From: Paraphaeosphaeria minitans
Lineage: Eukaryota > Ascomycota > Dothideomycetes > Pleosporales > Didymosphaeriaceae
Direction of reading: 5' to 3'
Assembly (NCBI GenBank): GCA_015832175.1
Contig: WJXW01000007.1
Location: 248,001-312,000 of the forward strand
Length of the DNA: 64,000 nucleotides
Below the pieces are notes generated by a model. It saw nothing but the letters and a program-made list of their open reading frames with translations, had not been told where the DNA came from and searched no databases. Both the position numbers and the translations under genes were made by a program. Within the stretch, counting starts at the first letter, position 1, and each line of letters opens with the position of its first letter. Positions 23,277-34,652 of this stretch are shown in pieces.

Positions 23277-24324
23277 TTAGACTTGAGGATACGGGTCGGA
23301 CGCCAGCGCCATCATGTTCCTGTATCCATCTTTATCATCCTGGTTCATCAGTTCCCTTCCTCTGTCCTCCGCATACTCGGTGCGCAATACCGCGAACTGG
23401 ACATCATCCAACTGGACACGAAGCTGTCTCAGTTCGCGCTTCAGCCGTACTCTCAGCGCGTCGAAGAACCGTCCCCATTCGGCTGCTTCCAGGCTCACCA
23501 CTGCCCGTGGTTCCCCCATCCGCTCTATCTCTTCGTATAGAACGTTACAGATTGCCCGAAGCGATATCCCATGTCGGAACTCTGGGTTGTTTTTGTATAA
23601 CGAAAGTGGAGAAAAGAGCACTTTGAATCGGTTGAGGTGTGATCCAAGCGGATTACTTTTATGTCCTTTTTTGCGGTAGTTGAACTTGGTGCTGAGGTAA
23701 TTTTCTGCGCATTGGAATGTCTCTTCGAAGCCCATTTGATGAGCGGAAGGGTCGAGGATCATGCCGGGATCTTTGAAAGGGCAGGACCCTGTCGCCGTGA
23801 CGGGCAGGAAGGGAGGTGAGACAAACAGCACAGAGTGTAGTGGATCATGGTTTCGAGTACTCGTGTTCGTGCAATTTGTAAAGACTCTGGGGTCGATGTA
23901 AATGTCGTACTCGCGGACCCGAATATCGCAATCTTCGAAAGCTCGTCAGCTTGCTGTCATCGCGGGAATAGTGTAACTTACGGCTGCTCAAGTAAGCCAA
24001 CAAGGGCGTGCTGAGGATTACAGAATGAACGCACTGGCTGAGGTATAAGGCCTGCAGCTTGGTCGGGTTGTCCACTTCGGCATCGCAGAACGGTTTATGG
24101 GCTGCAGGTGCGCTGAGGGGCTCAAGGGTGATGTTGTGCACGCCCTTTGCATACTCGCTCTTGACCAGTCTGTAGTTAAACATGGCCTCTCTCTCGGTGG
24201 AGAATGATAGATTGATAAGTTCAGCGATTCGAGAAAGAAATTGCATCCATTGCGTCCCGCGACTTCTATCTCCACTTCCCCAAAGTGCGCCGAAGATCCC
24301 CATTGGGGTAGGCATGTCCGCCAT
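23277..24324 (-). CDS. Hypothetical protein, 332 aa, two exons
   Basis: Exon 1 is 24324-23982 and exon 2 is 23932-23277; the 49-nt intron has a GTAAGT donor and AAG acceptor, and lengths sum to 333 codons. ATG at 24322-24324 is the first in frame; the open frame extends upstream to 24498 but without ATG. Exon 1 ends in VHSVILSTPLLAYLSS; exon 2 starts CDIRVREYDIYIDPRVF and has a conserved-looking region SPLSLYKNNPEFRHGISLRA, then a charged, helical C-terminus (RFFDALRVRLKRELRQLR). No signal peptide or membrane helix. I recognise no domain. The MYND fragment 400 bp downstream shares its exon-1 end, so the parent family probably paired an N-terminal MYND finger with this region, which this copy lacks. 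Confidence 0.65.
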
Positions 24325-26306
24325 TTTGGCGAATACAACCTGATAGAAGCAGATTGGCTTGGTATTTCTGTCAAGGGGATTATGGGAGCCGATATTTGGG
24401 AGTGGGCTAGACCAGAATGTGCGGTCTTCAATACGTTTCGAGGTGAAGTCAACCGTAGTGTCGCTTGGCGCACATACGCTCCCCAGCAACAAACGCAATA
24501 CTAGCGCGACTTCCTTTTGCCCTCACCGCAGTCCATCGCACGCATACCTATTGCTGCTACGTCCACTTCTTCACTGGGAGTACACCCTGCACCATGGGGT
24601 GGCATGCTACAATACCCGAGCAGCTCGCTATCAGTGGCGTTGCACCCTCGTCTACCAGTTTCCCCCGTTCTCGCCTCCGCCGCGCAACGCTACCACATCT
24701 CGAACATTAGGGAGCTCTCCGACATGAAGAACTCACAGTTCCTGGTGAGGCTCCGCCCCTACAAGCTCACCACAGCGCACCCCCATCCCGAAATCGCTCC
24801 GAAAATCATGCAGGCGATAATCATGCACAATTTCTGCAGTTGCAACTGGTTCATCATGAGAGGCCTACTTGTGACCCTTCTTTGCATCGGTGAGTAGATT
24901 CATGTGCCCTGAAAAGAAGCCGAGTGACAACCCCTATGCCGGGGTATCTCAGAATGGAGATATATAAGCTTAGCAATTTGAGACAGCTGTGTTGTAAGTT
25001 TGGTCTAAGTCTCATACGTTGGGCATTCCCTCCTATAATTGGGCAGATTCGATTGAGGTCAGGCCGAACCCTCATCTCCAACTTCACGTGGGCCACGAAC
25101 AGGAACCGGTGTCAGCATCGGAGAGGGGTTCGTTGAGAGGACTCTTGAGGTAGATGGTATACTGAGGCATCCGACAACGTGTAGCTTATGGAGGTTCGTA
25201 TTTCGATTACAAGTAGTATTTCATGTGGAGAGAGCACCACGATAGAAGCTCGTAAAGTGATGCGTCCAAACCCAAAATATCGGGATGCGATTTCTAAGGC
25301 CCAAATACAATGATGGGGCAATCGCACTCGCGTAGCCTACTGATATCCACACAGTTTCTCGTGCGTTTGAGCTCGAAAATGTTCAGCTCGTTCACCTCAC
25401 CTACAGCGGAGAGCTCGCTTCAAGAGCCCCGCTCCTTCCATTTGTTCACAATCACTCCCTCACATATCATTTTCATATCCACCAGCAGACCTTGTAGGGG
25501 TATATATACTATTCAATTGTAAAGGTTTCTACCTCTGACTGTGCGCTGGGTCATGTCTTTGCCTGCGGAACTTTCCGCGTTACAGTAGGTTGTTCTTCAC
25601 TTGAGACTTGTGCTAACAGTTCGATTCGCAGGAGAGACGTAGGTCCCGGTCAGGGTCTGAACTCTTTTTGCTACTGCATTTCTTTGCACTGCCTGAGTGA
25701 ATGACACCCGTAGTTGCTCGTTTGAGGTGGGCTATCAGCCCAGTGTTTATGCTACTGTAAGCTCTCTATCACTGACCCACGCGTCCACGGCAGGCACTCC
25801 TGTTCCGTTCATTTTGTTTTGCACAAAGAGCTATGTTCTAGCGATTTTTGTTACAGCCAGACTTTTGCTTCCCTGCTCATGCAAGCCGAGTCATGTTAGC
25901 AAGCCCTCGACATCTGTCAACATCCATCCGATTCGTTTTGGTGCATAGCACCTACACCTCATGCACCTGCCTCGTCGTGATGGCATATATGCTTTTTGTA
26001 GACCACCTTCGACCTTGGCTCAAGACGCCAGCGAATGCCCGCACTGCTCCAGTCTTACCTACTCCACGTCGACCATCCCTCTATCATGATTAGCTTGAAG
26101 CTCACTCACGAACCGATTTGAGTACTGCTGGCCAGAGACGACAGCGAATTTGATATCAAAGGATGCTTCATTCTTTGCAAGACGATGGCTACTATTCACT
26201 ATCTTCTTGCTATACCTTCCCCTCAGCTTTCTTGCGTGCCATTCTCCTCCGGTTCTTGGGGTAACCCTGATTGATCCTCCATTCGTCACCCTCTTTTCAT
26301 TACCTT
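24325..26306. other. Gap without supported gene
   Basis: Only short frames (24359-24727, 24517-24897, 25697-26093) with no family features. No repeat or element boundary is visible. Confidence 0.45.
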
Positions 26307-27331
26307 CTAAAACTGGCCATACCTCCATCCTACAGCATTTTCTTCCAAATGGCTAATCACACCTCCAAAATCCCACGAGAGAGAACCTTCCGCTCTTGCG
26401 TCATCTGAGGCTTCAAGGTCCTTAATTGCAACGTCTACCATGAATTTCCTTTCATTCCAGGCATAAATGATGCAAGCCGAACAATTGCTGCAGAAGTATC
26501 GCTGAGCGTCGAAGGAAGGTGCAAAGTAAGTTAGTGACCCAATAGATGGGTCTCTGGCTTTGATCAGGGCTCTAAGGGCATCACTTGAATCCGGAAAGCC
26601 TGTTCCCTTGTTGGGGAAAGCACATGTCCATTAGCTCGGCAAAGCGCCAATTCAAAATATCTACGCTCCCAAACCAGCAGTACGACTCACAAGCGCAGAA
26701 ACCTACCAGAGCCTTGTGTGTATTAGGATCGACAAACCAAGGCAGGTCCCTAATCTTTACCCTGTTGTAGCTAGGTGGTTCCCAGAGCAGTTTGACGCCG
26801 CCGCACCTGCACCAGATGTGTACCGGGTCTTCTGCATTCGTCTCGTAGCTCGTCAATTTGTCGTGCGAACCCCTCTCATCCTCCGCACTTTCCTTGTAGC
26901 GTTTGGCTTCGGTGCCATCTGCGTTGAGATTGCGCAGCCACATCGACCTCCATCTTCGGTATCGTCGACGAAGATATGCTTTGTGGTCATGACGAGATTG
27001 CTGGGTGCATTCTGTAAGGTGCCTGTGAATACTCCGGTTTCTTTGTTCGGATATTTTGTGTTTGCAAAGAACACTGGCGTCGAGCAAGTGGGACAGAAGA
27101 ACATATCGTCTTTCGGCGAGAAGCTGTACGCTAAGGCCGGAAACATAGACATTGGCTCGTTCTTCAGGCCAAGACTTGTGTAGACATTGCACCAGTGGCA
27201 TGACGACAAGAGTCGCAGTGACATGCCCACTCTTTCAAGGGGAGCTTCGACTTCGGGACCTGGGTAGTAAAGGTGTTGACCTTGCAGAGACAATTTGCAG
27301 TCAGTATAACGAGATGCTTGGTGGAAGCCAT
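26307..27331 (-). pseudogene. Two-domain GFA/CENP-V-type (DUF636) protein, frameshifted
   Basis: Starting at ATG 27329-27331 the minus strand reads MASTKHL ... NCLCKV ... ACHCDSCRHATGAMSTQVLA, the zinc-binding start of a GFA domain, then TGA where the family has Trp; a neighbouring frame continues KNEPMSMFPALAYSF ... FFCPTCSTPVFF ... HIFVDDTEDGG, the rest of domain 1. A second shift near 26945 leads to WLRNLNADGTEAKRYKES and domain 2: IWCRCGGVKL, DLPWFVDPNTHKALVGF, CACESYCWFGSVDI. A third step after GNRLSGFK gives RYFCSNCSACIIY ... SLSWDF and a stop at 26307-26309. GFA domains bind zinc and are annotated as glutathione-dependent formaldehyde-activating-like; fungal double-domain versions are common and of unknown substrate. 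Three frame breaks and one stop: non-functional. Confidence 0.8.
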
Positions 27332-28065
27332 GCTGGGTGTGAGGCTTGGACGATTCAGTGGAAGGTCCGCATCTGGGACGCTGCAAGATTATAAATCAGT
27401 GTAGGCAGCAAGATACCTGGGCGCGCCTTGTTATCGTTGTGAAGACGCATCGCGCTTCGCCTGAACCGACGACCGTGATTGACGGAACTCTCATACCTAC
27501 CGTATTCGAACTGGTGAAGAACGCAATAACACGTGAGCGCGTGCCGTGGCTCCACGCTAGGGGTGGATCATGTTCCATTACCTACGGTAGGTATCCGTCT
27601 GCGCTCGCACGCAGCAACCCTTCGGAGCAACCCAACATCGTTTTATCCTGTACATCTGGCTTCCCCTCCGTACCGACAAATTCTTACGCTTCACTCCAAT
27701 ACCTACCGCGACGATGCCAAAAACCCCACCCTCCGTAGCGCAGACCGCAAAGAGACTTGGATGTTGAAAAGACCCACGAGAAGACGTCTCACTTTACGAC
27801 ACTAGGGTGTCCCACTTCAGCGGGGCCGCCTTTCCCTAGCTTCCCAATGTAGTTCTGGGCGCGCAATTATAACACGGGTTCTGAAAATCGTTGCTTTGTT
27901 ATTTTTCGCCGTCCTGGGACTCGAGCTCAAAGCCAGAGGCACCGCACATGGCGAAGATATCAAATGAATACACAAAGGCTATCCCAAGATAAGTAGGACA
28001 GGCTGGCAATTGGATACCGATAATCGCTGTCTCCATACTCATGCTTATCAAGATAGTCTGCTGCG
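27332..28065. other. Intergenic, no gene supported
   Basis: Contains the inverted repeat ACCTAC-G-GTAGGT near 27582 and a second TACCTAC near 27700. Short frames show no domain. Confidence 0.5.
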
Positions 28066-30602
28066 ATGCGTTTACAGCTGCTATGCCGAGTACTTTTCTT
28101 AACTAGTCTTGCATGTTTTACAGTAGCCCAAAGCTGCAACCCGTTAAAGAACGGCACGAACGTATGTCTGCCCAACATCGCTGCTCCAGAGCATTATATG
28201 CTCGACTTCACCCAACGGACGAGCTTGCCATCAGAATGGACCCTTTCCGACTATGCAAACCTTGCTTTCGGGCCTCGCGGCGACGTTCAAGAACCGACAC
28301 GATGCTGTACAAACCTGGACCAAAACGTACATATTCTTTGGCAAGGTCAATATTATCATGCAAGCCTCAGCTGGCACAGGAATGATCAGCAACGTAGTCC
28401 TCATGTCCGACGATCTCGACGAGATTGACTGGGAATGGTCTGGCAACAATTTTGGAGATTTCAGCTCGCAAGGCAAGGTACAGACAAACTATTTCGGAAA
28501 AGGCGTAACTGGGTGGTATGATCGAGGTACCACGGTAGAAGTGCAACAACCGCAAGCTCAATTTCACACATACTCTATCGACTGGAATCCCGATCGCATT
28601 ATCTGGTCAATCGACGAGTAGCCTGTTCGGACCTTGAATTACTATCAATCAGATAACGACATGCATCAATATCCACGATCTCCGTATAAATTGCAGCTAG
28701 GCATATGGTCGGGAGGAGACCCAGACACCCTTGCCGGGGTCGTGGCGTTGGCAGGTGGATATACAGATCTTAGGAAAGCTCCGTAAACCATATACCTTCA
28801 GAATGTCCGCATCAAGAACTACAATCCTGGAGCGGCATATAACTGGACGGATTCTACTGGACGTCGGTCTAGCATCAACATACTTCAAGAGTACACGTCG
28901 CCAAAGAAGCCAGCTAGTTCTGGCTCACCATCCTGCACTGGTCTATGTCAGCAACTCAAAGCGAAGCAAGCTTCTACATCTGCAGCGCCGACTTGGACCG
29001 TTGATGGAACAACTCCAGCGTGCTACACTTGGCACGTTGTCTCAGCTGGCGACTCGTGCTCGGGTATACAAGCCAAGTATGGCATATCGAACTCTGACTT
29101 CAGGTCTTGGAATTCAGGTCTTGACGAAAGTTGCTACAGTGTCTTTAGTGGTATAGCATACTGCGTTTGTGGTGAACTCTCGAACAACCCTCCCTTGAAA
29201 AGTAGTAGCATAGTCGTTTTAACACCTGCTGACGTGGTTCCGAGTGCTTCTAGTACTACCACAACTGAGAGTCCGCAGCCCAGTTCGATTGAGACATCGA
29301 GTACCACTGTCATCTCGAGCGAGTCTACACAGCCCAACTTGAGCGAGATCACTAAATCCAGCTCGATAGAAGAATCTGCCAAGTCTGAGTCGAGCGGCGC
29401 TTCTACTGAGACATCTTCAAGCACTTCTAGCTCTGTAATGTCCAGTACCGACAGCACAGCTCTAGACCTACTATCAAATAGCCAGAGTGCACTTAAATCG
29501 GAATCTCGTATCCTCAACTCCCATGCATCGGTCGATGAAAGCTCAATCACGGCTGCTTTCAGCTTCAGCTCAAGTAGCGGTGTAGCCACGCCTACATCCT
29601 CTTTGTCCCTGCCCAGCAATGTCGCTCAATATTACGCATCATCGATAGCAAATTCCCCACTCATCTCATCCATCGTTTATTCGGAGCCAACACGTTCAGA
29701 AAATGTGGAGACAACAATACCCGCAAACATCGAGATAGTTAGCTTGACAAACTCGGACAGAACAGATCCAACGAGCACAGGAACACCGACTTCGTCGACC
29801 ACGGACACAACAGAGTCTGCTATCATAGAGACAAAAGTTCAGCAGATATGGAAACCGCAAGTTCGACCGGGTCATCCTCGACATCTGAGAAAGCTACAAC
29901 AGCATTAATTCCAGAGAATTCAGCATCGATATCCCTGAATTTGCCGAGTGATAGCACCTGATTGATCATGAACTCGACCAGTAGCATTAATAAGGCCGAT
30001 CCAGTGTCTCTCCTTGCCGACGATCCGGTACAGCTCGGTGTCGGTGAACACAACGAAATTGTCCATGCCGATTCAAGCACTGATGATCTCCTTTCAGCAC
30101 CACCGCTTCCAGCTCATCGGCTTACTCTCCAAACTCCTTCGAAGTTGCCCCGAGTTCAACCGCAGGGGCTTCCATGACACAAGAAGCGCCATCAAAAACG
30201 GTGTCTAGCCTCATCATCTCAGCCAACGGTCCATCGAGCTCAGTCGCTACTCCATCTGACCTTCTCGCCGCTCATTCAAGCACTTTGCCTCCGTCACTCC
30301 TCGTCTCCAGTACTCCGCTTGGATCGAACTCTATGTTCGCTAAATCTACGGCTTCGTCTGCCAGCTTGAGCGTAAAGCAAGTCACAAAGCCAACCTTATC
30401 ACACAGTTCATGCACTATACCAAATTTGGGTAGCACTACAAAAAAGCTCAGCTTAACATTTACAAGCCCTTCCAAAGTCCAGCCTACGAAACTGGCGACG
30501 CAAGCGAAACTTAAAGCTCTTGGGATATACATCGCGAGGCTTTTCGAACGTATACGACAATTAATTTCTGAATTCATGCGCAGTGGCAGAGGTTACCGTT
30601 GA
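28066..30602 (+). pseudogene. GH16 (CRH-like) - LysM - Ser/Thr-rich wall protein, broken
   Basis: ATG 28066 opens a signal peptide (MRLQLLCRVLFLTSLACFTVAQ) and the GH16 start MLDFTQRTSLPSEWTLSDYA. A one-base shift near 28275 moves to the frame reading FGKVNIIMQASAGTGMISNV and DDLDEIDWEWSG, which holds the GH16 catalytic motif DEIDWE, then VQTNYFGKG and SIDWNPDRIIWSID. TAG (28619-28621) and TAA (28784-28786) interrupt that frame, but it continues through PVRTLNYY ... LQNVRIKNYNPGA into a LysM-like module (CYTWHVVSAGDSCSGIQAKY ... WNSG ... YCVCG, about 29010-29165) and a Ser/Thr-rich tail to 29908; further shifts carry the tail to about 30602. CRH-family GH16 enzymes crosslink chitin to beta-glucan outside the membrane; LysM binds chitin. 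A GPI site cannot be placed. Non-functional as it stands. Confidence 0.82.
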
Positions 30603-31629
30603 ACAAGCTCAATTGCACCTACTCGGGCGGTCAAACCGCATGCTGGATTTTGATGGTATCCTCGAGTGCTGAAACTGTCAGCTAGGCGTGAGCCAGGGTT
30701 TTCTCTCACGAGTTCTACGGCTGTTGACATCACAATTGAGTATTCCATAGGTCTTAAAGTCTCAATAGTTCAATAGTGCGAAAGTGATCGTGCAACGTGA
30801 CAAAAGTATGTCAAAATATCCGGTAATTGAACGTGACTACGTGAACTTCCAGCACGTTTACCCGCCACCTTCCGGCGCCTCCGTTATTCAAATGCAGCCG
30901 CTCATAGCACCGTGGAGCTGCACTGTTGCCCAAGCCTTCTTTTCCTATTATCACATTCTTGTCTTAGGGTCCGTTCAGCACGACACATGTAACTGAGGTA
31001 TTGCTGATGTCATCGTGTGTGTGCGATGAGACTGAACGAATATCCAATGATCGGACGCAGATTCCTGCCATCGTCGCTCTCGATTGTTCCTCGCCAACGG
31101 CTGCTATGGGTGACTTGGATGATCATCGATCAACCTTACAATGTCAAACGAGTCCTTGCTGGGGAAGGATCTCCCGATGGTCCTTGCAGAGGCTGCGAAG
31201 ACGAACATTCTTCTGGAGTATCACACCATCAACGTTTAAACGAGAATCTGTGATCTGCATCAGCTCACCGTGTTTTTTATCGTTAAGTCAAAGCGTTGAG
31301 TGCAAAAGCGTACGAATGGACAATTTCGTAAGAGTATGCCTCTCGTTTGTTTCATGAATGCAGTGTGCTGGTCGTTACCCTTCTCGGATTAGCCTCTTTT
31401 CTGCGAACTGCGATCGGTAACAACATAGGCTAGTATCAGCAATAATCTGCGCCAGCACGATGGAGAGGTGCAGCCTTTGTACTCTTCAGGGCATTAACCC
31501 TGCGCTTCTCCCCCCTTGCCAGCTGGGGGAATACGAGCACAGCCGCACAAAGCTCCGAGCCCGCACGACATTTCCAGGCCTTATAAGAGGACAACGCCCA
31601 ACAGGCACTTTGAACAGAATGCGTCAGCC
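30603..31629. other. Intergenic; promoter of the multicopper oxidase at right end
   Basis: No gene supported. TTATAAGAGG at 31581-31590 lies about 45 nt before the oxidase start codon and is a good TATA candidate. Confidence 0.5.
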
Positions 31630-33466
31630 ATGTTGTTTTTTGCGTTTGCCGCTTCGGCATTGCTCACGGTCTGGTCTATGCCAGTGGCAGCAAAGTTGAT
31701 CCGACACGATTCGTCTTGGGCTCCCGATATTGCACTCTACGCAACGGCAGCGAACATCACGATCGACTGCCAGTCGCGCTATTCAGTGCTTCTCAATGAA
31801 ACCTCCCCTGGGCCAGCTTTGTATCTAGAAGAGGGGAAAACAACATGGATAAGAGTGTACAACCAGATCCCCGACCAAAACATAACCATCGTACGAGTCT
31901 GCATCCTCTGAAACAATCATTGGCTAACTGCGGTAGCACTGGCATGGTCTCTCCGCCAGAGTAGCACCATACTCCGACGGCAGTCCGCAAGCGAGCCAAT
32001 GGCCTATCGCACCTGGACATTTCTTTGACTACGAGATCCACCCAGATGTAGGAGAAGCCGGAACGTACTTCTACCACTCACATGTCGGCTTTCAGACAAT
32101 CACTGCGGCAGGACCCTTGATCGTGAAGTCTTGCGAACCAGAACCGTACGATTATGATGAAGACATCATTCTGTTCCAACAAGACTACTACAATAAGACC
32201 GATGCTACGATTGAGAAAGGCCTTACCGCGAACCCCTTTGTGTGGAGTGGGGAGACGAATGCGATACTGCTGAACGGACAAAGCGGTAAGGCGCAAACGG
32301 ATAACGCTACCGACAGCAGTTGTCTACCGCACATTATCGAAGTCGAACCGGATACGACGTACCGATTGAGGTTCATCGGTCAACAAGCCATCTCGCTAGT
32401 TACGCTAGGAATCGAGGACCATGAAAACCTGACTATCATCGAGGCCGATGGATCCACAACCAAGAAGGCATATACCGATCATGTCCAGGTCGCTCCAGGA
32501 CAACGCTTCTCTGTTTTGTTCAAAACGAAGTCGGCCGAGGAGCTCAAGAGATTGAATCGCACAGACTTCTGGATACAATACGAGAACCGCGATCGACCTG
32601 CCAGCGTATCTGGCTACGGACTTCTGTCATACCGTACTAAAAAAGAAAGCTACTATCGAAGCAACGTTACACTCATCGCGTTGCCGAATAAAAAGCCTCT
32701 CACCCTTCCAAAGGATGTCACAACCTGGCTCGAGTACACGCTCACCCCGTACTATACCTCGTCCAACCCATTTCCTCCCGCGAGCTCCGTCAACCGCACC
32801 ATCGTCATCACAGTGCAGCAGAAAGCCAATGGGACAATACAGTGGGCACAGAACGGCAACACCTGGAAAGAGTCAAACATCACCTACCCATACCTCACCG
32901 AGATCTACAAGCGAGGCCAGTCCGCGATACCCGATTACGAAGCCGCGCTCGACAACTACGGATGGGACCCTAAGACTCTTGCATACCCCGCCAAGATCGG
33001 CGAGATCATAGACATCGTGTGGGAAAACAACAACGGTCCAAGGGGCGGCTGGGACATCCATCCGTTCCACGCTCACGGGCGTCATTTCTGGGACCTCGGG
33101 TCGGGAAACGAGACGTATGATGCGACCGCGAATAATGCGAAGTTGGAAAGGATGTACGAGACGAGCGGTTGGACGCCGGCTGTGAGGGATACCACGATGC
33201 AATACCGATATGCGGACAAGGGTGTGCCGTATACTACAGCTGGGTGGCGGGCGTGGCGGGTGAACGTTTCGGAACCGGGCGTGTGGATGATGCATTGTCA
33301 TATCATAGCGCACATGATTATGGGAATGCAAACGGCATGGGTATTTGGCGATGAGGCTGACATCACGTCGAGGGCGCCTCAGCCATATGTGGCAGGTTAT
33401 TTAGACTTTGGGGGGAGTGCTTATGGGAATGCAACGTATGATCCGTTGGTCAACCACTTTTTTTAA
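31630..33466 (+). CDS. Secreted multicopper oxidase, fungal ascorbate-oxidase type
   Basis: Two exons, 31630-31890 and 31937-33466 (46-nt intron, GTACGA...TAG), give 596 aa. Residues 1-21 are a signal peptide ending AVA-like in VAAK. All copper-ligand motifs are present: HWHG at 88-91 (completed exactly by the splice), HSH at 134-136 in YFYHSHVGFQ, HPFHAH at 462-467 and HCH at 540-542 followed by H546 and M551, giving a Met axial ligand at type-1 copper. The first domain text SDGSPQASQWPIAPGHFFDYEI and the overall length fit the fungal ascorbate-oxidase-like clade rather than classical laccases. The enzyme would oxidise small reductants with four-electron reduction of O2 outside the cell; about eight NxS/T sites suggest N-glycosylation. 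No metal transporter (FTR1) is adjacent, so a Fet3 role is unlikely. Confidence 0.92.
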
Positions 33467-33826
33467 TAGAGTTGGGATAGAAGACTGCTGCACTAGTAGA
33501 AGATTCAGGGAATCTGTTCTTAAGCAAGATAAACAAAGCTCGTTTCCATTACCTCAACACGGACCTGTCCTCTGTGGGATGAAGTCTGTTGCTATCCGCC
33601 CAGAACCCTGCGCGGCCCCATCGAACGGTCCAGACATTATTCTTCAGAAACGGCCACGCGTGGGATCAACCACGTATTCTTTCACAATATGTACCAGGTG
33701 TTGCCCTTCTCGTGCGCCCTTGCAATTTCTTACACGCCACCGAAGTTCCCGTCGCCCAGAATCATCGTTTGTTGTTCTCGGTGATGCAAACATGAAGCTT
33801 CGAATGCATCGAGTGGAACGCCTGTC
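33467..33826. other. Convergent intergenic region
   Basis: 3' flank between the oxidase (plus) and the F-box-like gene (minus). The frame at 33408-33977 is a shadow. Nothing else seen. Confidence 0.5.
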
Positions 33827-34652
33827 TTACTCCGTCGCTGCGCTCTCGGCATCCTCGGAAGCAGTCACGATACGAAGACCTGAGCCATTGTTCTGGCACG
33901 TGTACCGCTGGACGACCCCATCAATGTTCTCCTCCACCCTGACCGTCGCGCCAGGTAGCCTTCGAAAGGCTGAGTAGATCATGATCAGAATGTTCCATTC
34001 GTGCTTGGGCAGTGTTTTCCAGGACTCCTCGAGCATCATCACGACGTCCAGGCTCCACACATTATCGACGGTTGACTTGATGCCCTGGTAAATGTCAATG
34101 TGTGTGAAAGCTCCGAAGGAGCTGGTCGGTGTTCCACACTTTGGACGGGTGGAAGGATATCTTGTCGGAACGGGAAAGGGCGTAAACGAGGTGTCGAAGT
34201 CGATTGCAGAACAACACAAGTGTCTGATCTACTGAGGCGTCAAAGGAAGCGGATATCTCTACGTGGCGTAGAAAATTGTCCTTTCCAACTCGTCGGCGCA
34301 GCCTGACCAAAGAAAGTATGTCGACTTTGGAGTACTTGTCTCGACGGGGTCCTGCTCCCACGTGGAGCCGCAATGTTCCCGGCTGCGCGCCAGTGTTTCC
34401 AGTCGCCAGGAAGTTTTGGGCAATGGGCGTGCTGAGGCTGGGCCACGTGGTCTCAAAGTCCAGACCACTGAAGTACATATCGAAGTACTCTTTTCGTAGC
34501 TGCTTGTTGACCTGCGCGAGCGAGAAGGCGTTTTTAGGGATGTTGCCCTTATCAAAGTTGTGAGAGCCTATTGGCTTGCGAGGGATATCAAGGATTAGTT
34601 GATCGTATATCATGTTTCGGATCTCGCCCGGTAATTCGGTGAAGGATACCAT
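33827..34652 (-). pseudogene. F-box-like/2EXR-type gene broken by CA-repeat frameshift
   Basis: ATG 34650-34652 starts MVSFTELPGEIRNMIYDQLI, the N-terminal LPxEIRNxIYxxLL signature of fungal F-box-like and 2EXR proteins. The frame reads a conventional globular protein (LAQVNKQLRKEYFDMYF, RLRRRVGKDNFLRHVEIS) to RSFHTH and TGA at 34095. The next frame continues seamlessly as HIDIYQGIKSTVDNVWSLDV ... IDGVVQRYTCQNNGSG to 33827. The junction is a (CA)4 run (GTGTGTG on the plus strand near 34100); one extra CA unit would restore FHTHIDIY. So either a 2-bp contraction inactivated or shortened the protein, or the assembly has an error here. If the short form is real, it is about 185 aa. Role in such families: substrate adaptor for SCF ligases, unproven here. 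Confidence 0.6.

Noticed and set aside
1..30602. RIP (repeat-induced point mutation) as the sole cause of pseudogenes
   Set aside because: Some stops fit CpA to TpA, but the genes also carry several indels and the GFA TGG to TGA stop is not RIP-like; RIP makes no indels. General relaxed selection explains more.
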